Of a DNA stretch of 64,000 bases, positions 8,655-16,633 are shown in pieces. The stretch is from the NCBI GenBank assembly GCA_900541025.1, contig UQIL01000001.1, positions 94,355 to 158,354 on the forward strand. The letters are read 5' to 3'. This DNA is from an uncultured Collinsella sp. (GTDB taxonomy: Bacteria; Actinomycetota; Coriobacteriia; Coriobacteriales; Coriobacteriaceae). The notes beneath the pieces are model-generated. The model was given only the letters and a program-made list of their open reading frames with translations, did no database searches and was not told where the DNA came from. The position numbers and the translations under genes were made by a program. Each line of letters starts with the position of its first letter. The first letter of the stretch is position 1.

Positions 8655-9101
8655 ATGCGTGCGGTGGTGCAGCGCGTGCTTAACGCCGGCGTGACGGTCG
8701 ACGGCGAGTGCGTGGGCCGCATTGGACGCGGCTACCTGGTGCTGCTGGGTGTAGGCCATGGCGATACGCGTGCCGAGGCCGACAAGCTGTGGGGCAAGCT
8801 CCGCGGCCTGCGCATCAACGAGGATGAGAACGGCAAGACCAATCTGGCGCTTGCCGATGTCGACGGCGAGGTGCTCGTGGTGTCGCAGTTCACGCTGTTC
8901 GCTGACTGCCGCCACGGTCGCCGTCCGTCGTTTACGGATGCCGGCGCGCCCGATGTTGCCAACGAGCTCTACGAGTACTTCCTGACGCTCGTTCGTCAAG
9001 ATGTCGAACACGTGGCGCACGGCATCTTTGGCGCCGATATGAAAGTCGATCTTGTCAACGACGGTCCGTTCACCATCGTCCTCGATACCGACAATCTTTA
9101 G
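8655..9101 (+). CDS. dtd: D-aminoacyl-tRNA deacylase
   Basis: Dtd removes D-amino acids (and glycine from tRNA-Ala) from mischarged tRNAs. The 148-residue protein starts MRAVVQRV, has SQFTLFADCRHGRRPSFTDAG around residue 77 with the catalytic-site SQ-T segment, and ends with VNDGPFTIVLDT, where the family carries the cross-subunit NGPVT-like motif. It follows rdgB after 3 bp and ends the operon, directly before a palindrome. Confidence 0.95.
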   Translation: MRAVVQRVLNAGVTVDGECVGRIGRGYLVLLGVGHGDTRAEADKLWGKLRGLRINEDENGKTNLALADVDGEVLVVSQFTLFADCRHGRRPSFTDAGAPDVANELYEYFLTLVRQDVEHVAHGIFGADMKVDLVNDGPFTIVLDTDNL

Positions 9102-9129
9102 GTTACGCGGTTTTACCAAACCGCGTAAC
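9102..9129. repeat. Short palindrome, TTACGCGGTT family, copy 1
   Basis: GTTACGCGGTTT and AAACCGCGTAAC are perfect inverted arms around TACC, immediately after the dtd stop. A near-identical copy lies right after lysS (13619-13645). No T run follows, so it is not a classic terminator. Confidence 0.6.
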
Positions 9130-9187
9130 AACTGGTCATGCGAGGTTGTCGTCTGGTACGTATTTGGGATGGGGCTTTTTTAGCTAC

Positions 9188-9217
9188 TTGCGTATGACGG
9201 CAGCAGGGTGCTATAGT
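9188..9217 (+). promoter_or_regulatory. Promoter of veg-ispE
   Basis: TTGCGT (9188-9193), an 18-bp spacer and TATAGT (9212-9217) lie 68 bp before the veg ATG. Confidence 0.65.
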
Positions 9218-9284
9218 ATTAGAGTTTTGTCTATCTTAGGGGTATTATCCCCTTTTTGAATTGCACCTTCTGGAGGCCCTGTTC

Positions 9285-9581
9285 ATGGAAGAGATGGAAG
9301 TCAATCACGTCGACGACATCCACGAGAAGCTGACCGATATGGTGGGCGATCGCGTCAAGGTTAAGGCCAACATGGGCCGCACCCGCGTTGTCGAGCGCAT
9401 GGGCACCATCAAGAGCGTCCACCCCGCCGTCTTTATCGTCGAGGTTGACGAGCGTCGTGGCCGCAAGTCGCGTCAGTCCTACCAGTATATCGATGTGCTC
9501 ACCGGTCAGGTCGAGCTGTTCGACCCCGAGAGCGGCGAGCACATCTTTACCCCGCTCGGCAATCAGCTCGAGGAGCATTAA
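9285..9581 (+). CDS. veg: Veg family protein
   Basis: The 98-residue protein matches the small Veg family of Gram-positive bacteria, an SH3-like fold linked in Bacillus to biofilm control; its biochemical role is not known. Recognisable are the central run GDRVKVKANMGRTRVVE and the C-terminal YIDVLTGQVELF. The ATG at 9285 is chosen because GGAGG at 9272-9276 precedes it; a more upstream in-frame ATG would place that site inside the gene. Veg beside ispE is a conserved Gram-positive arrangement, which supports the call. Confidence 0.85.
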   Translation: MEEMEVNHVDDIHEKLTDMVGDRVKVKANMGRTRVVERMGTIKSVHPAVFIVEVDERRGRKSRQSYQYIDVLTGQVELFDPESGEHIFTPLGNQLEEH

Positions 9582-9583
9582 CG

Positions 9584-10480
9584 GTGGCCGATCGGTCCCT
9601 GACTCTTTCCGCGCCGGCAAAGATTAACCTCTACCTGGGGGTTCATACCGAGCGCGATGACCGCGGCTACCACAGGGTCGATTCCCTGATGGCGGCCGTC
9701 GGTCTTTCCGATACCGTGACGGTCACGCCGTCGCAGGCGCTGACCGTCCAGACGGTTCCAGCATCAGATTTTCCCATGCAAAAGAATACGGCGTATCGGG
9801 CTGCGGTTGCTATGGCCGAGCATTATGGTCGCGAGGCAAACATCTGCGTGACGATTGAGAAGCGCATTCCATTGTGCGCCGGCTTGGGCGGCCCCTCGAC
9901 GGATGCGGCCGCGGTCATTGTCGCCTTGGCAGAGCTCTGGGGCATTGATCGCACCGACCCAGCGCTCGACGATATTGCGCGGGGCATTGGTGCTGACGTC
10001 CCGTTCTTTTTGCACGCGAGTCCTGCGTTCTACGTAGGTGGGGGAGACGTGCTGGCAACTGAGTACCCCGCGCTGCCCGCGACGCCTGTCGTACTGGTTA
10101 AGCCGCGGGAGGCGAGCGTTTCGACAATTGAAGCCTATCGACGTTTTGACGAGGCCCCGGTGCCTGCGGACAAGCTCGGCGCGATAGCTTCTGCCTTGCG
10201 TGCTGGTGATGCCGAGACGGCATATGCGCTCATCCATAACAACCTGGGTATCATTTCCGCACAGATGGAGCCGCAGATTCAAACGGTTCTCGATTGGCTG
10301 CGTAAACAGGACGGCACCGTTGCTGTAGATGTGTGCGGATCGGGTGCCTGCTCGTTTGCCATTTGCGACACTGCCGCCACGGCCGAAAGGCTTGCCGACG
10401 CTGTCCAGCAAAATGGCTGGTGGGCCTGCGCGACTGAGCTCATTCCCAACACGGTTCAAATCGACGCGCCAAAGAAATAA
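9584..10480 (+). CDS. ispE: 4-diphosphocytidyl-2-C-methyl-D-erythritol kinase
   Basis: IspE phosphorylates CDP-methylerythritol in the non-mevalonate isoprenoid pathway; ispD and ispF of the same pathway lie at 37.9-39.1 kb. The 298-residue GHMP kinase has SAPAKINLYLGV at the N-terminus, the ATP loop CAGLGGPSTDAAA near residue 103 and a GSGACSFAI-type third motif. In the ATP loop the usual GGGSSDAA reads GGPSTDAA. It begins with GTG 2 bp after the veg stop, so translation is probably coupled. Confidence 0.93.
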   Translation: MADRSLTLSAPAKINLYLGVHTERDDRGYHRVDSLMAAVGLSDTVTVTPSQALTVQTVPASDFPMQKNTAYRAAVAMAEHYGREANICVTIEKRIPLCAGLGGPSTDAAAVIVALAELWGIDRTDPALDDIARGIGADVPFFLHASPAFYVGGGDVLATEYPALPATPVVLVKPREASVSTIEAYRRFDEAPVPADKLGAIASALRAGDAETAYALIHNNLGIISAQMEPQIQTVLDWLRKQDGTVAVDVCGSGACSFAICDTAATAERLADAVQQNGWWACATELIPNTVQIDAPKK

Positions 10481-10529
10481 AAATTTCTCTAGCACGCGGC
10501 GAAAATCTTTGTTACTATAGTCGAGCTAA

Positions 10530-10603
10530 CGGGTTGTGGCTCAGTTTGGTAGAGCACTGCGTTCGGGACGCAGGGGTCGCTGGTTCAAATCCAGTCAACC
10601 CGA
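10530..10603 (+). tRNA. tRNA-Pro (anticodon CGG)
   Basis: Acceptor CGGGTTG/CAACCCG, anticodon stem CTGCG/CGCAG around TTCGGGA (CGG), T-arm with GGTTCAAATCC, discriminator A; CCA is encoded at 10604-10606. A TATAGT box sits about 10 bp before the gene. Confidence 0.95.
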
Positions 10604-10617
10604 CCAGAGCATGAGGA

Positions 10618-10645
10618 GGGACCGCTTCTTGCGGTCCCTTTTTTT
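10618..10645 (+). terminator. Terminator of tRNA-Pro
   Basis: Stem GGGACCGC/GCGGTCCC with loop TTCTT and seven or more T. Confidence 0.9.
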
Positions 10646-10718
10646 AGCTAGTGTTGTGATACCGCGATACCCGCGGTATACTCATTCGAGCTTGTCTCGC
10701 TGTATTGTGGAGGTCTAC

Positions 10719-10994
10719 ATGTTTGGACTGAGGGCTCCTGAGCTCATCATTATTCTCGTCGTTGTCCTGATTATCTTCGGGCCCAAGAACCTGCCGAAGC
10801 TCGGCAAGTCCCTCGGCTCTACCGTCAAGAATATCCGCGAGGGTATGGAGGGCGACGATAAGGCCGAGACCAAGCAGGCCGAGGAGGTCGTGGTCGAGCA
10901 GTCCGAGGAGGACAAGGAGATCGCTGAGCTCGAGGCCAAGCTCGCTGCTGCCAAGAAGAAGCAGGCAGAGGACAGCGACGCGGACGCAGAGTAG
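10719..10994 (+). CDS. tatA: Twin-arginine translocase subunit TatA
   Basis: TatA builds the pore of the Tat pathway, which exports folded proteins. The 91-residue protein has the family plan: a short N-terminal membrane helix (about residues 7-20), the hinge FGPKNLPKLGKSLG, an amphipathic helix and a highly charged Glu/Lys-rich tail. The ATG at 10719 follows GGAGG by 5 bp; a longer frame that runs back through the tRNA gene is an artefact. It could be TatB-like, but the size and hinge favour TatA. tatC is not in the window. Confidence 0.9.
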   Translation: MFGLRAPELIIILVVVLIIFGPKNLPKLGKSLGSTVKNIREGMEGDDKAETKQAEEVVVEQSEEDKEIAELEAKLAAAKKKQAEDSDADAE

Positions 10995-11019
10995 TCCCAT
11001 CCCTTTGGGGTGAGCACCT

Positions 11020-11052
11020 GACCGGCTTGCCCGCAGGCTAGCCGGTCTTTTT
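11020..11052 (+). terminator. Terminator after tatA
   Basis: GACCGGC/GCCGGTC stem followed by TTTTT. Confidence 0.7.
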
Positions 11053-11100
11053 CGTTTTGTTGACAGTTGATTGTTTTATCAGAGTTGGGGAGATATCCGT

Positions 11101-11571
11101 ATGGACGCAAGCCAGATCGTACTGACCGCTGAGGGCCGCCAGAAGCTCGTCGAGGAGCTCGCTTGGCGTGAGGGCGATTACGCCAAGGAGATCGTCGAGG
11201 ACATCAAGGAAGCCCGCGCGTTCGGCGACCTTTCGGAGAACTCCGAGTACGACGCCGCTAAGGACAAGCAGGCCCAGAACGCCGCTCGTATTGCCGAGAT
11301 CCAGGCCATCCTCGCCAACGCTCAGGTTGCTGCCACCACGGGCGACCTGACCGTCTCCATCGGTTCCACCGTTTCGCTGATTGATCCCAACGGCGAGGTC
11401 ATGGAAGTCACGCTCGTCGGTACCACCGAGACCAACTCGCTCGAGCACAAGATTTCCAACGAGTCTCCGGTCGGTCACGCCATCATTGGTCACGGCGAGG
11501 GCGACTCCGTCGAGGTCGTTACGCCTTCCGGCAAGACTCGCGTCTACACCATCGCCAAGATCGCACGCTAG
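11101..11571 (+). CDS. greA: Transcription elongation factor GreA
   Basis: GreA enters the secondary channel of backtracked RNA polymerase and stimulates transcript cleavage. The 156-residue protein has the N-terminal coiled coil with the catalytic acidic tip GDLSENSEYDAAK (about residues 41-53) and the C-terminal FKBP-like domain ending in ISNESPVGHAIIGHGEGD. GGGGAG precedes the ATG at 11101; an upstream in-frame ATG lacks such a site. It is followed by its own terminator and then lysS; greA-lysS adjacency is frequent in Gram-positive genomes. Confidence 0.96.
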   Translation: MDASQIVLTAEGRQKLVEELAWREGDYAKEIVEDIKEARAFGDLSENSEYDAAKDKQAQNAARIAEIQAILANAQVAATTGDLTVSIGSTVSLIDPNGEVMEVTLVGTTETNSLEHKISNESPVGHAIIGHGEGDSVEVVTPSGKTRVYTIAKIAR

Positions 11572-11599
11572 ACCACGGTCCCGCGTAAAGGTATGTTTT

Positions 11600-11634
11600 C
11601 GCTCCCTGGGGCCGAATCCTGGGGAGCGTTTTAG
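11600..11634 (+). terminator. Terminator between greA and lysS
   Basis: CGCTCCC/GGGGAGCG stem-loop followed by TTTTAG, 7 bp before the lysS ribosome site, so some read-through into lysS is likely. Confidence 0.65.
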
Positions 11635-11650
11635 TTTGAGGAGCTAACTT

Positions 11651-13615
11651 ATGGCAGAGAACCAGAACGCCGCCGATCAGGCATCGACGCTCAACGACGA
11701 GCGCGCCACCCGCCTGGCCAAGCGCGCCGCCCTGTTCGAGGCGGGCCAGAACCCCTATCCTGAGCACTCTGAGCTTGAGGACTACGTCGCCGATATCGAG
11801 GCTAAGTACGCCGAGCTTGCCGATGGCGAGGACACCGAGGACGTCGTGAAGATCGCTGGCCGTGTGGTCGCCAAGCGCGGTCAGGGCAAGATCATGTTCA
11901 TCGTCGTGCGCGATGCGACTGCCGAGATTCAGCTGTTCTGCCGCATCAACGACATGGACGAGGCTGCCTGGAGTACGCTCAAGGCCCTCGACCTGGGCGA
12001 CATCCTGGGCGTGACCGGCGTGGTCGTGCGCACCCAGCGTGGCCAGCTTTCCGTTGCCCCTAAGAGCGCGACTCTGCTTGCCAAGGCCGTTCGTCCGCTG
12101 CCCGAGAAGTTCCACGGTCTTTCCGATAAGGAGACCCGCTATCGCCAGCGCTATGTCGACCTGATCGCCAACGACGACGTTCGCGAGACCTTCCGTAAGC
12201 GTTCGCAGATTCTCTCCACCTTCCGTCGCTTTATGGAGTCCGACGGCTACATGGAGGTCGAGACCCCCATCCTGCAGACCATCCAAGGCGGCGCTACTGC
12301 CAAGCCGTTCATTACCCACTTCAACGCGCTCGATCAGGAGTGCTACCTGCGTATTGCCACCGAGCTGCACCTCAAGCGCTGCATCGTCGGTGGTTTTGAG
12401 CGCGTGTTCGAGATCGGCCGCATCTTCCGTAACGAGGGCATGGACCTTACCCACAACCCCGAGTTCACCACGATGGAGGCCTACCGTGCCTTCTCCGACC
12501 TCGAGGGCATGAAGGCACTCGCCCAAGGTGTCATCAAGGCTGCCAACAAGGCCATCGGCAACCCCGAGGTCATCGAGTACCAGGGCCAGACCATCGACCT
12601 TTCTGGTGAGTGGGCCAGCCGTCCCATGACCGACATCGTCTCCGACGTGCTCGGCAAGCAGGTCACCATCGACACGCCGGTCGAGGAGCTTGCTGCCGCC
12701 GCGCGCGAGAAGGGCCTGGAGATCAAGCCCGAGTGGACTGCCGGCAAGATCATCGCCGAGATTTACGATGAGCTGGGCGAGGACACCATCGTCAACCCCA
12801 CGTTCGTGTGCGATTACCCCATCGAGGTCAGCCCGCTCGCCAAGCGTTTTGAGGACGACCCGCGTTTGACCCACCGCTTTGAGCTGGTCATCGCCGGCCA
12901 CGAGTACGCCAACGCATTCTCCGAGCTCAACGACCCGGTCGACCAGGCTGAGCGCTTTGCTGCCCAGATGGCCGAGAAGGCCGGCGGCGACGATGAGGCT
13001 ATGGAGTATGACGAGGACTACGTGCGCGCCCTCGAGTACGGTATGCCTCCCGCGGGCGGCATTGGCATTGGTATCGACCGCGTGGTCATGCTGCTTACTA
13101 ACCAGGCTTCTATCCGCGACGTCCTGCTGTTCCCGCACATGAAGCCCGAGAAGGGTTTCCAGTCCGGTGCCGCTGCCGCCAAGGCTGCCGAGGCCGGCAA
13201 CGCCGCGAGCCCATTCGTTACGTCGCTTAAGCCCACGCTCGATTACTCCAAGATCGCCGTTGAGCCGCTGTTTGAGGAGTTCGTCGACTTTGATACCTTC
13301 TCCAAGAGCGATTTCCGCGCTGTGAAGGTCAAGGCATGCGAGGCCGTCAAGAAGTCCAAGAAGCTGCTGAACTTTACGCTCGACGACGGTACCGGTACCG
13401 ACCGCACTATCCTCTCCGGTATTCACGCTTATTACGAGCCCGAGGACCTGGTCGGCAAGACCTTGCTCGCCATCACCAACCTGCCTCCGCGCAAGATGAT
13501 GGGTATTCCCAGCTGCGGCATGCTGATCAGCGCTGTCCACGAGGAGGAGGGCGAGGAGCGTCTCAACCTGATCCAGCTCGACGCCTCCATCCCCGCCGGC
13601 GCAAAGATGTACTAA
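11651..13615 (+). CDS. lysS: Class II lysyl-tRNA synthetase with C-terminal tRNA-binding domain
   Basis: LysRS charges tRNA-Lys. The 654-residue protein is about 150 residues longer than usual. Residues about 60-150 form the OB-fold anticodon-binding domain, and 170-500 the class II core with motif 2 FEIGRIFRNEG and motif 3 GIGIGIDRVVM. After a Gly/Ala-rich linker, residues about 540-654 form a second OB fold (FSKSDFRAVKVKACEAVKK; NLPPRKMMGIPSCGMLIS) of the Trbp111/MetRS C-terminal type. That domain is normally attached to MetRS or free; here it is fused to LysRS, presumably to raise tRNA affinity. Start is clear (GAGGAGC before ATG). Confidence 0.95.
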   Translation: MAENQNAADQASTLNDERATRLAKRAALFEAGQNPYPEHSELEDYVADIEAKYAELADGEDTEDVVKIAGRVVAKRGQGKIMFIVVRDATAEIQLFCRINDMDEAAWSTLKALDLGDILGVTGVVVRTQRGQLSVAPKSATLLAKAVRPLPEKFHGLSDKETRYRQRYVDLIANDDVRETFRKRSQILSTFRRFMESDGYMEVETPILQTIQGGATAKPFITHFNALDQECYLRIATELHLKRCIVGGFERVFEIGRIFRNEGMDLTHNPEFTTMEAYRAFSDLEGMKALAQGVIKAANKAIGNPEVIEYQGQTIDLSGEWASRPMTDIVSDVLGKQVTIDTPVEELAAAAREKGLEIKPEWTAGKIIAEIYDELGEDTIVNPTFVCDYPIEVSPLAKRFEDDPRLTHRFELVIAGHEYANAFSELNDPVDQAERFAAQMAEKAGGDDEAMEYDEDYVRALEYGMPPAGGIGIGIDRVVMLLTNQASIRDVLLFPHMKPEKGFQSGAAAAKAAEAGNAASPFVTSLKPTLDYSKIAVEPLFEEFVDFDTFSKSDFRAVKVKACEAVKKSKKLLNFTLDDGTGTDRTILSGIHAYYEPEDLVGKTLLAITNLPPRKMMGIPSCGMLISAVHEEEGEERLNLIQLDASIPAGAKMY

Positions 13616-13618
13616 CTT

Positions 13619-13645
13619 GTTACGCGGTTCTACGAACCGCGTAAT
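13619..13645. repeat. Short palindrome, TTACGCGGTT family, copy 2
   Basis: GTTACGCGGTT/AACCGCGTAAT arms, right after the lysS stop, match the copy after dtd in sequence and position. Confidence 0.6.
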
Positions 13646-13923
13646 GGCTCGACGCTGCGCGGGCCGCATTTGGACAATCTGACGTTCAACTTCAAGGGCG
13701 CGACCAGAAGGTCAGCGCCCTTTCGTTTCACGTCACCTTGTCACAAATGCGACCCGTTCGCTGTCGTTACCAAAGCATCGGCATTGCCGTGGTTGGCACT
13801 TGGGGACGTTCCTTTTCTGCCGGCAGTTGGGGACAGTCCTTGTTTTGATAGTCGTCTCTTTTATGTTTCCTTTAGCCGTTGCTGCCTAGGATGGGGGTTA
13901 GTCGGCAGGAAGGGAGCGTCTAT
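13646..13923. other. Gene-free spacer with GGGGACAG repeat
   Basis: No gene is seen. At about 13794-13850 there are two tandem TTGGGGAC motifs followed by TTCC and TCCTTG and separated by CTGCCGGCAG; they belong to the same GGGGACAG family as the palindromes listed elsewhere. An alternative start for the next gene inside this spacer lacks a ribosome site. Confidence 0.5.
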
Positions 13924-15492
13924 ATGGACGACGCGAGCGAGCGTGCAATCGAAGAGGACATGCTCGATCAGTTCAATTACTTTGATGATGAGGATGAGGA
14001 GCTAATCGACCGTCGCGAGCCAGCGCCGCTTGATTCCTTTGATTTGGTCGATGAAGAGGCTGATGAGGTTGAGGGTGAATCAGTGGAGCCCCCACAGCCT
14101 TCGCGCCTTGACTCGCTGCTTTCGAGAGCTCCCATGCACCACGGCGTTCGTGCCGGCGCGCTCCATATGAAAACTGACTGGCACCAGATCGTGACGGCAG
14201 GCGATGAGCTTGCCGTCGATGCTCCGCTTACCGATAAGTCATCCATCATCTGCCGCACCGGCATGCTTATGCTGGCAAGCGGAACGGGTGCCTGGCGCGT
14301 GCGCGATACCATGAATCGTGTTGCTGCCGTACTGGGCGTCACGATTCACGTCGACCTGAGTCTTCTGTCGTTTGAGTGCACCTGCATCGAAGATGGCCAC
14401 TGCTTTAACGAGGTTGTCAGCCTGCCCACAACGGGAGTCAATACCCATCGCATTTGGATGATGGAGAGTTTCCTCAAGGAAATCGAGACCTATGGTCGTC
14501 GCTTCACGGTACACGAGTATCACGAGATGCTCAGGACCGTTGAGAGCTCAAAGCCCGATTACGCTCCCTGGCAACAGGGCCTTGCGGCAGCCTGTGCTTG
14601 CGGCGCCTTCGTCTTTTTGCTCGGCGGCGGCCCTATCGAGATGGCCTGCGCATTCGTAGGCGCTGGTGTCGGTAACTTTGCTCGCTCCCATATTCTCAAG
14701 CAGGGTCTTGGCCAGTTTAGCGCGCTGACGACGGGCGTTGCGCTCGCTTGCGTTTCGTATCTGCTGGCATTGCTCGGCCTTGGCCAGGTCGTACCGGGGG
14801 CAATGTCGCACCAAGAAGGCTATATCGGCGCCATGCTCTTCGTGATTCCCGGCTTTCCCCTCATTACGGCAGGCCTCGACATCGCTAAGCTCGATATGCG
14901 AAGCGGCATTGAGCGTCTTTCGTATGCCGTGTCGATTATTGTGATGGCGACCCTTGTGGGCTGGATGGTTGCCGAGTGTGTGGGGCTGGCACCGGATGAT
15001 TTTGCCCCGCTCGGCCTTTCGCCGCTTGCCCTTACGCTCCTGCGCGTGGTGATGAGCTTCGTTGGCGTATTCGGCTTCTCGGTGATGTTCAACAGCCCGG
15101 TAAAGATGGCCGCGGCAGCTGGGTTGATCGGCGCCGTGTCCAATACCCTGCGTCTGACCCTTGTCGATGCGCCGACGATGATTCCCTTCCTGGGCCTCAG
15201 CACGGGAATGCCTCCCGAGGCAGCAGCGTTTATCGGCGCGCTGGTATCGGGTCTGCTGGCAAGCTTGGCCGAAGTCAAGCTCACCTACCCGCGCATCGCC
15301 CTCACGGTGCCTTCGATTGTCATTATGGTGCCCGGTCTGTATCTCTATCGCTCTATGTATTACATGTGCACCTTCGACACGGTCAACATGCTCGGCTGGT
15401 TTGTGCGCGCAGTGCTCATCGTGGCGTTTCTGCCCGTTGGCTTGGGCGTGGCGAGAACCCTCACCGACCCTCGCTGGCGCCATACCAGCTAA
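13924..15492 (+). CDS. ThrE-like threonine/serine exporter family protein
   Basis: The 522-residue protein has an acidic soluble N-terminus (residues 1-90), a conserved cytoplasmic segment (about 90-210) and roughly ten membrane helices in two blocks. This is the plan of ThrE-type proteins, which join a DUF1212 and a DUF3815 domain in one chain; relatives export threonine and serine. Helix-rich stretches include AACACGAFVFLLGGG and LGLSTGMPPEAAAFIGAL. The ATG at 13924 follows AAGGGAG. It is monocistronic and ends at a palindrome. The substrate is inferred from the family only. Confidence 0.75.
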   Translation: MDDASERAIEEDMLDQFNYFDDEDEELIDRREPAPLDSFDLVDEEADEVEGESVEPPQPSRLDSLLSRAPMHHGVRAGALHMKTDWHQIVTAGDELAVDAPLTDKSSIICRTGMLMLASGTGAWRVRDTMNRVAAVLGVTIHVDLSLLSFECTCIEDGHCFNEVVSLPTTGVNTHRIWMMESFLKEIETYGRRFTVHEYHEMLRTVESSKPDYAPWQQGLAAACACGAFVFLLGGGPIEMACAFVGAGVGNFARSHILKQGLGQFSALTTGVALACVSYLLALLGLGQVVPGAMSHQEGYIGAMLFVIPGFPLITAGLDIAKLDMRSGIERLSYAVSIIVMATLVGWMVAECVGLAPDDFAPLGLSPLALTLLRVVMSFVGVFGFSVMFNSPVKMAAAAGLIGAVSNTLRLTLVDAPTMIPFLGLSTGMPPEAAAFIGALVSGLLASLAEVKLTYPRIALTVPSIVIMVPGLYLYRSMYYMCTFDTVNMLGWFVRAVLIVAFLPVGLGVARTLTDPRWRHTS

Positions 15493-15525
15493 TTGGTGCA
15501 AGGGGGACAGGTTACTTTGCACCAA
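15493..15525. repeat. REP-like palindrome with GGGGACAGG loop
   Basis: Perfect arms TTGGTGCAA/TTGCACCAA enclose GGGGGACAGGTTACT. It begins right after the stop codon of the ThrE-like gene. Confidence 0.65.
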
Positions 15526-15530
15526 ATGAG

Positions 15531-15593
15531 TTGCGGTGAAATAGGGACTGAATTGTTGCTTAAAGGGTCTAAACAGTCCGTATTCCACCGCAA
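15531..15593. repeat. 63-bp TTGCGGTG element, copy 1
   Basis: Ends TTGCGGTGAAATA and TATTCCACCGCAA are inverted; a second pair GGACTG/CAGTCC lies inside. An element with the same ends and the same 63-bp length occurs at 62473-62535. Confidence 0.65.
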
Positions 15594-15709
15594 CTTATGG
15601 GGTCGGGGGTTTTGGTGCCCTGCATCTTCATAAACTCAACGCTTACGAAGCGCATGCGTTTCGTGCTAGGCTGGTTTCACCACATAAGTAGTCGCAGACG
15701 CGCGTAACA

Positions 15710-15759
15710 CGGGTGGGCGAGATGAAGTCCCAGTAACTCCATCTCGCCCGCCCGTTTTT
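15710..15759 (+). terminator. Strong stem-loop with T run in the leader of the DUF2798 gene
   Basis: CGGGTGGGCGAGATG pairs with CATCTCGCCCGCCCG and is followed by TTTTT, 45 bp before the next ATG. It may terminate upstream transcripts or act as an attenuator; TAGGCT near 15667 could be the -10 box of a leader promoter. Confidence 0.6.
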
Positions 15760-15803
15760 GTTGCGTGGCGCCGCGGTACAACACAGAGAGGAATCTGCCC
15801 TTT

Positions 15804-16352
15804 ATGCCTATCAACAAACGAGAGAGCCTGCTGTTCACCTTTATCATGTGCTTTTGCATGGTGCTCTGGATGAGCATCTACAACGTTGCCCTGCAGCACG
15901 GGGCCATCAACGGCGAGGTCGTTGCCGCTGCGTGGCTCGGCTTCCCCGTTGCCTACATTTTTGCCATGTGCTGCGACTGGTTCGTCGCCAGCCCGCTCGC
16001 CAAGGGTTTCGCCTTTAAGTACTTGGTCACGCCGGGCAAGAGCTCGTCACTTGCCATGACGCTCGCCGTCAGCTCCTGCATGGTCGTTCCCATGGTCATC
16101 ATCATGTCGCTGTACGGTGCCTGTGAGGGTCTGACGCACATGCTCGGCGGCATCCTTGCGAACCTGTATTCCGTGCCCGCGATCTGGATGATCAACATCC
16201 CGCATAATTTTGTGATGGCGCTGCCGTGGAACCTTTTGGTAGCCGGTCCGATTTCCCGCTTCGTCTTCCGTCGCGCCTTCCCTGTGGGGACGGTTTTCGA
16301 GGAGGAGCATGCCGAGCTCTTGGAGCAGGCTATGGCTCCTGAGTGCGAGTAG
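15804..16352 (+). CDS. DUF2798-type membrane protein
   Basis: The 182-residue protein has four membrane helices arranged as two similar halves: each half has a helix followed by a short polar segment, with WLGFPVAYIFAMCCDWF in the first half and NFVMALPWNLLVAGP in the second. This fits small DUF2798 proteins of unknown function. An acidic tail (EEEHAELLEQ) ends the protein. The ATG at 15804 follows AGAGAGG; an earlier in-frame ATG would lie within the T run of the leader hairpin. No partner gene is evident. Confidence 0.65.
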   Translation: MPINKRESLLFTFIMCFCMVLWMSIYNVALQHGAINGEVVAAAWLGFPVAYIFAMCCDWFVASPLAKGFAFKYLVTPGKSSSLAMTLAVSSCMVVPMVIIMSLYGACEGLTHMLGGILANLYSVPAIWMINIPHNFVMALPWNLLVAGPISRFVFRRAFPVGTVFEEEHAELLEQAMAPECE

Positions 16353-16518
16353 CTCGCTTAGGGATCTGCTGAGCGCGGGCGACTTGCTTGGTTGGAGCCC
16401 AAAGCGTGGATAGCTCTCTCGGCGACATCGCGGGCGTGAGCGGTGCGCATGACCGGAGGGCCCGTGCTGCTCCGTTGCCCGACGTGCTAGCGCGCAGAAC
16501 AATCTGTTGGTGCATTCG

Positions 16519-16551
16519 GCGGCTGCTGAAGCGTTTCGGCAGCCGCTTTTT
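16519..16551 (+). terminator. Terminator before the dehydratase-activase gene
   Basis: GCGGCTGC/GCAGCCGC stem with five T. The 165 bp before it hold no recognised gene or RNA. Confidence 0.8.
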
Positions 16552-16563
16552 ATACGGAGTTTA

Positions 16564-16584
16564 AATACAACAGTCTGTTGTATT
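16564..16584. promoter_or_regulatory. Perfect 21-bp palindromic operator
   Basis: AATACAACAG, a central T, and the exact reverse complement CTGTTGTATT. It lies 50 bp before the activase ATG, next to TATATC. It is the kind and size of site a TetR dimer binds, and a TetR-family gene closes this operon. Confidence 0.75.
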
Positions 16585-16633
16585 ACGTAGAGTGGTATAT
16601 CTCTAGCAGGAAAAATGCGAGAGACGGAGCATT

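Noticed and set aside
16353..16518. Structured RNA such as SRP RNA before the terminator at 16519
   Set aside because: None of the conserved SRP, RNase P or tmRNA sequence motifs are present; the GGAGGGCC stretch is not enough.
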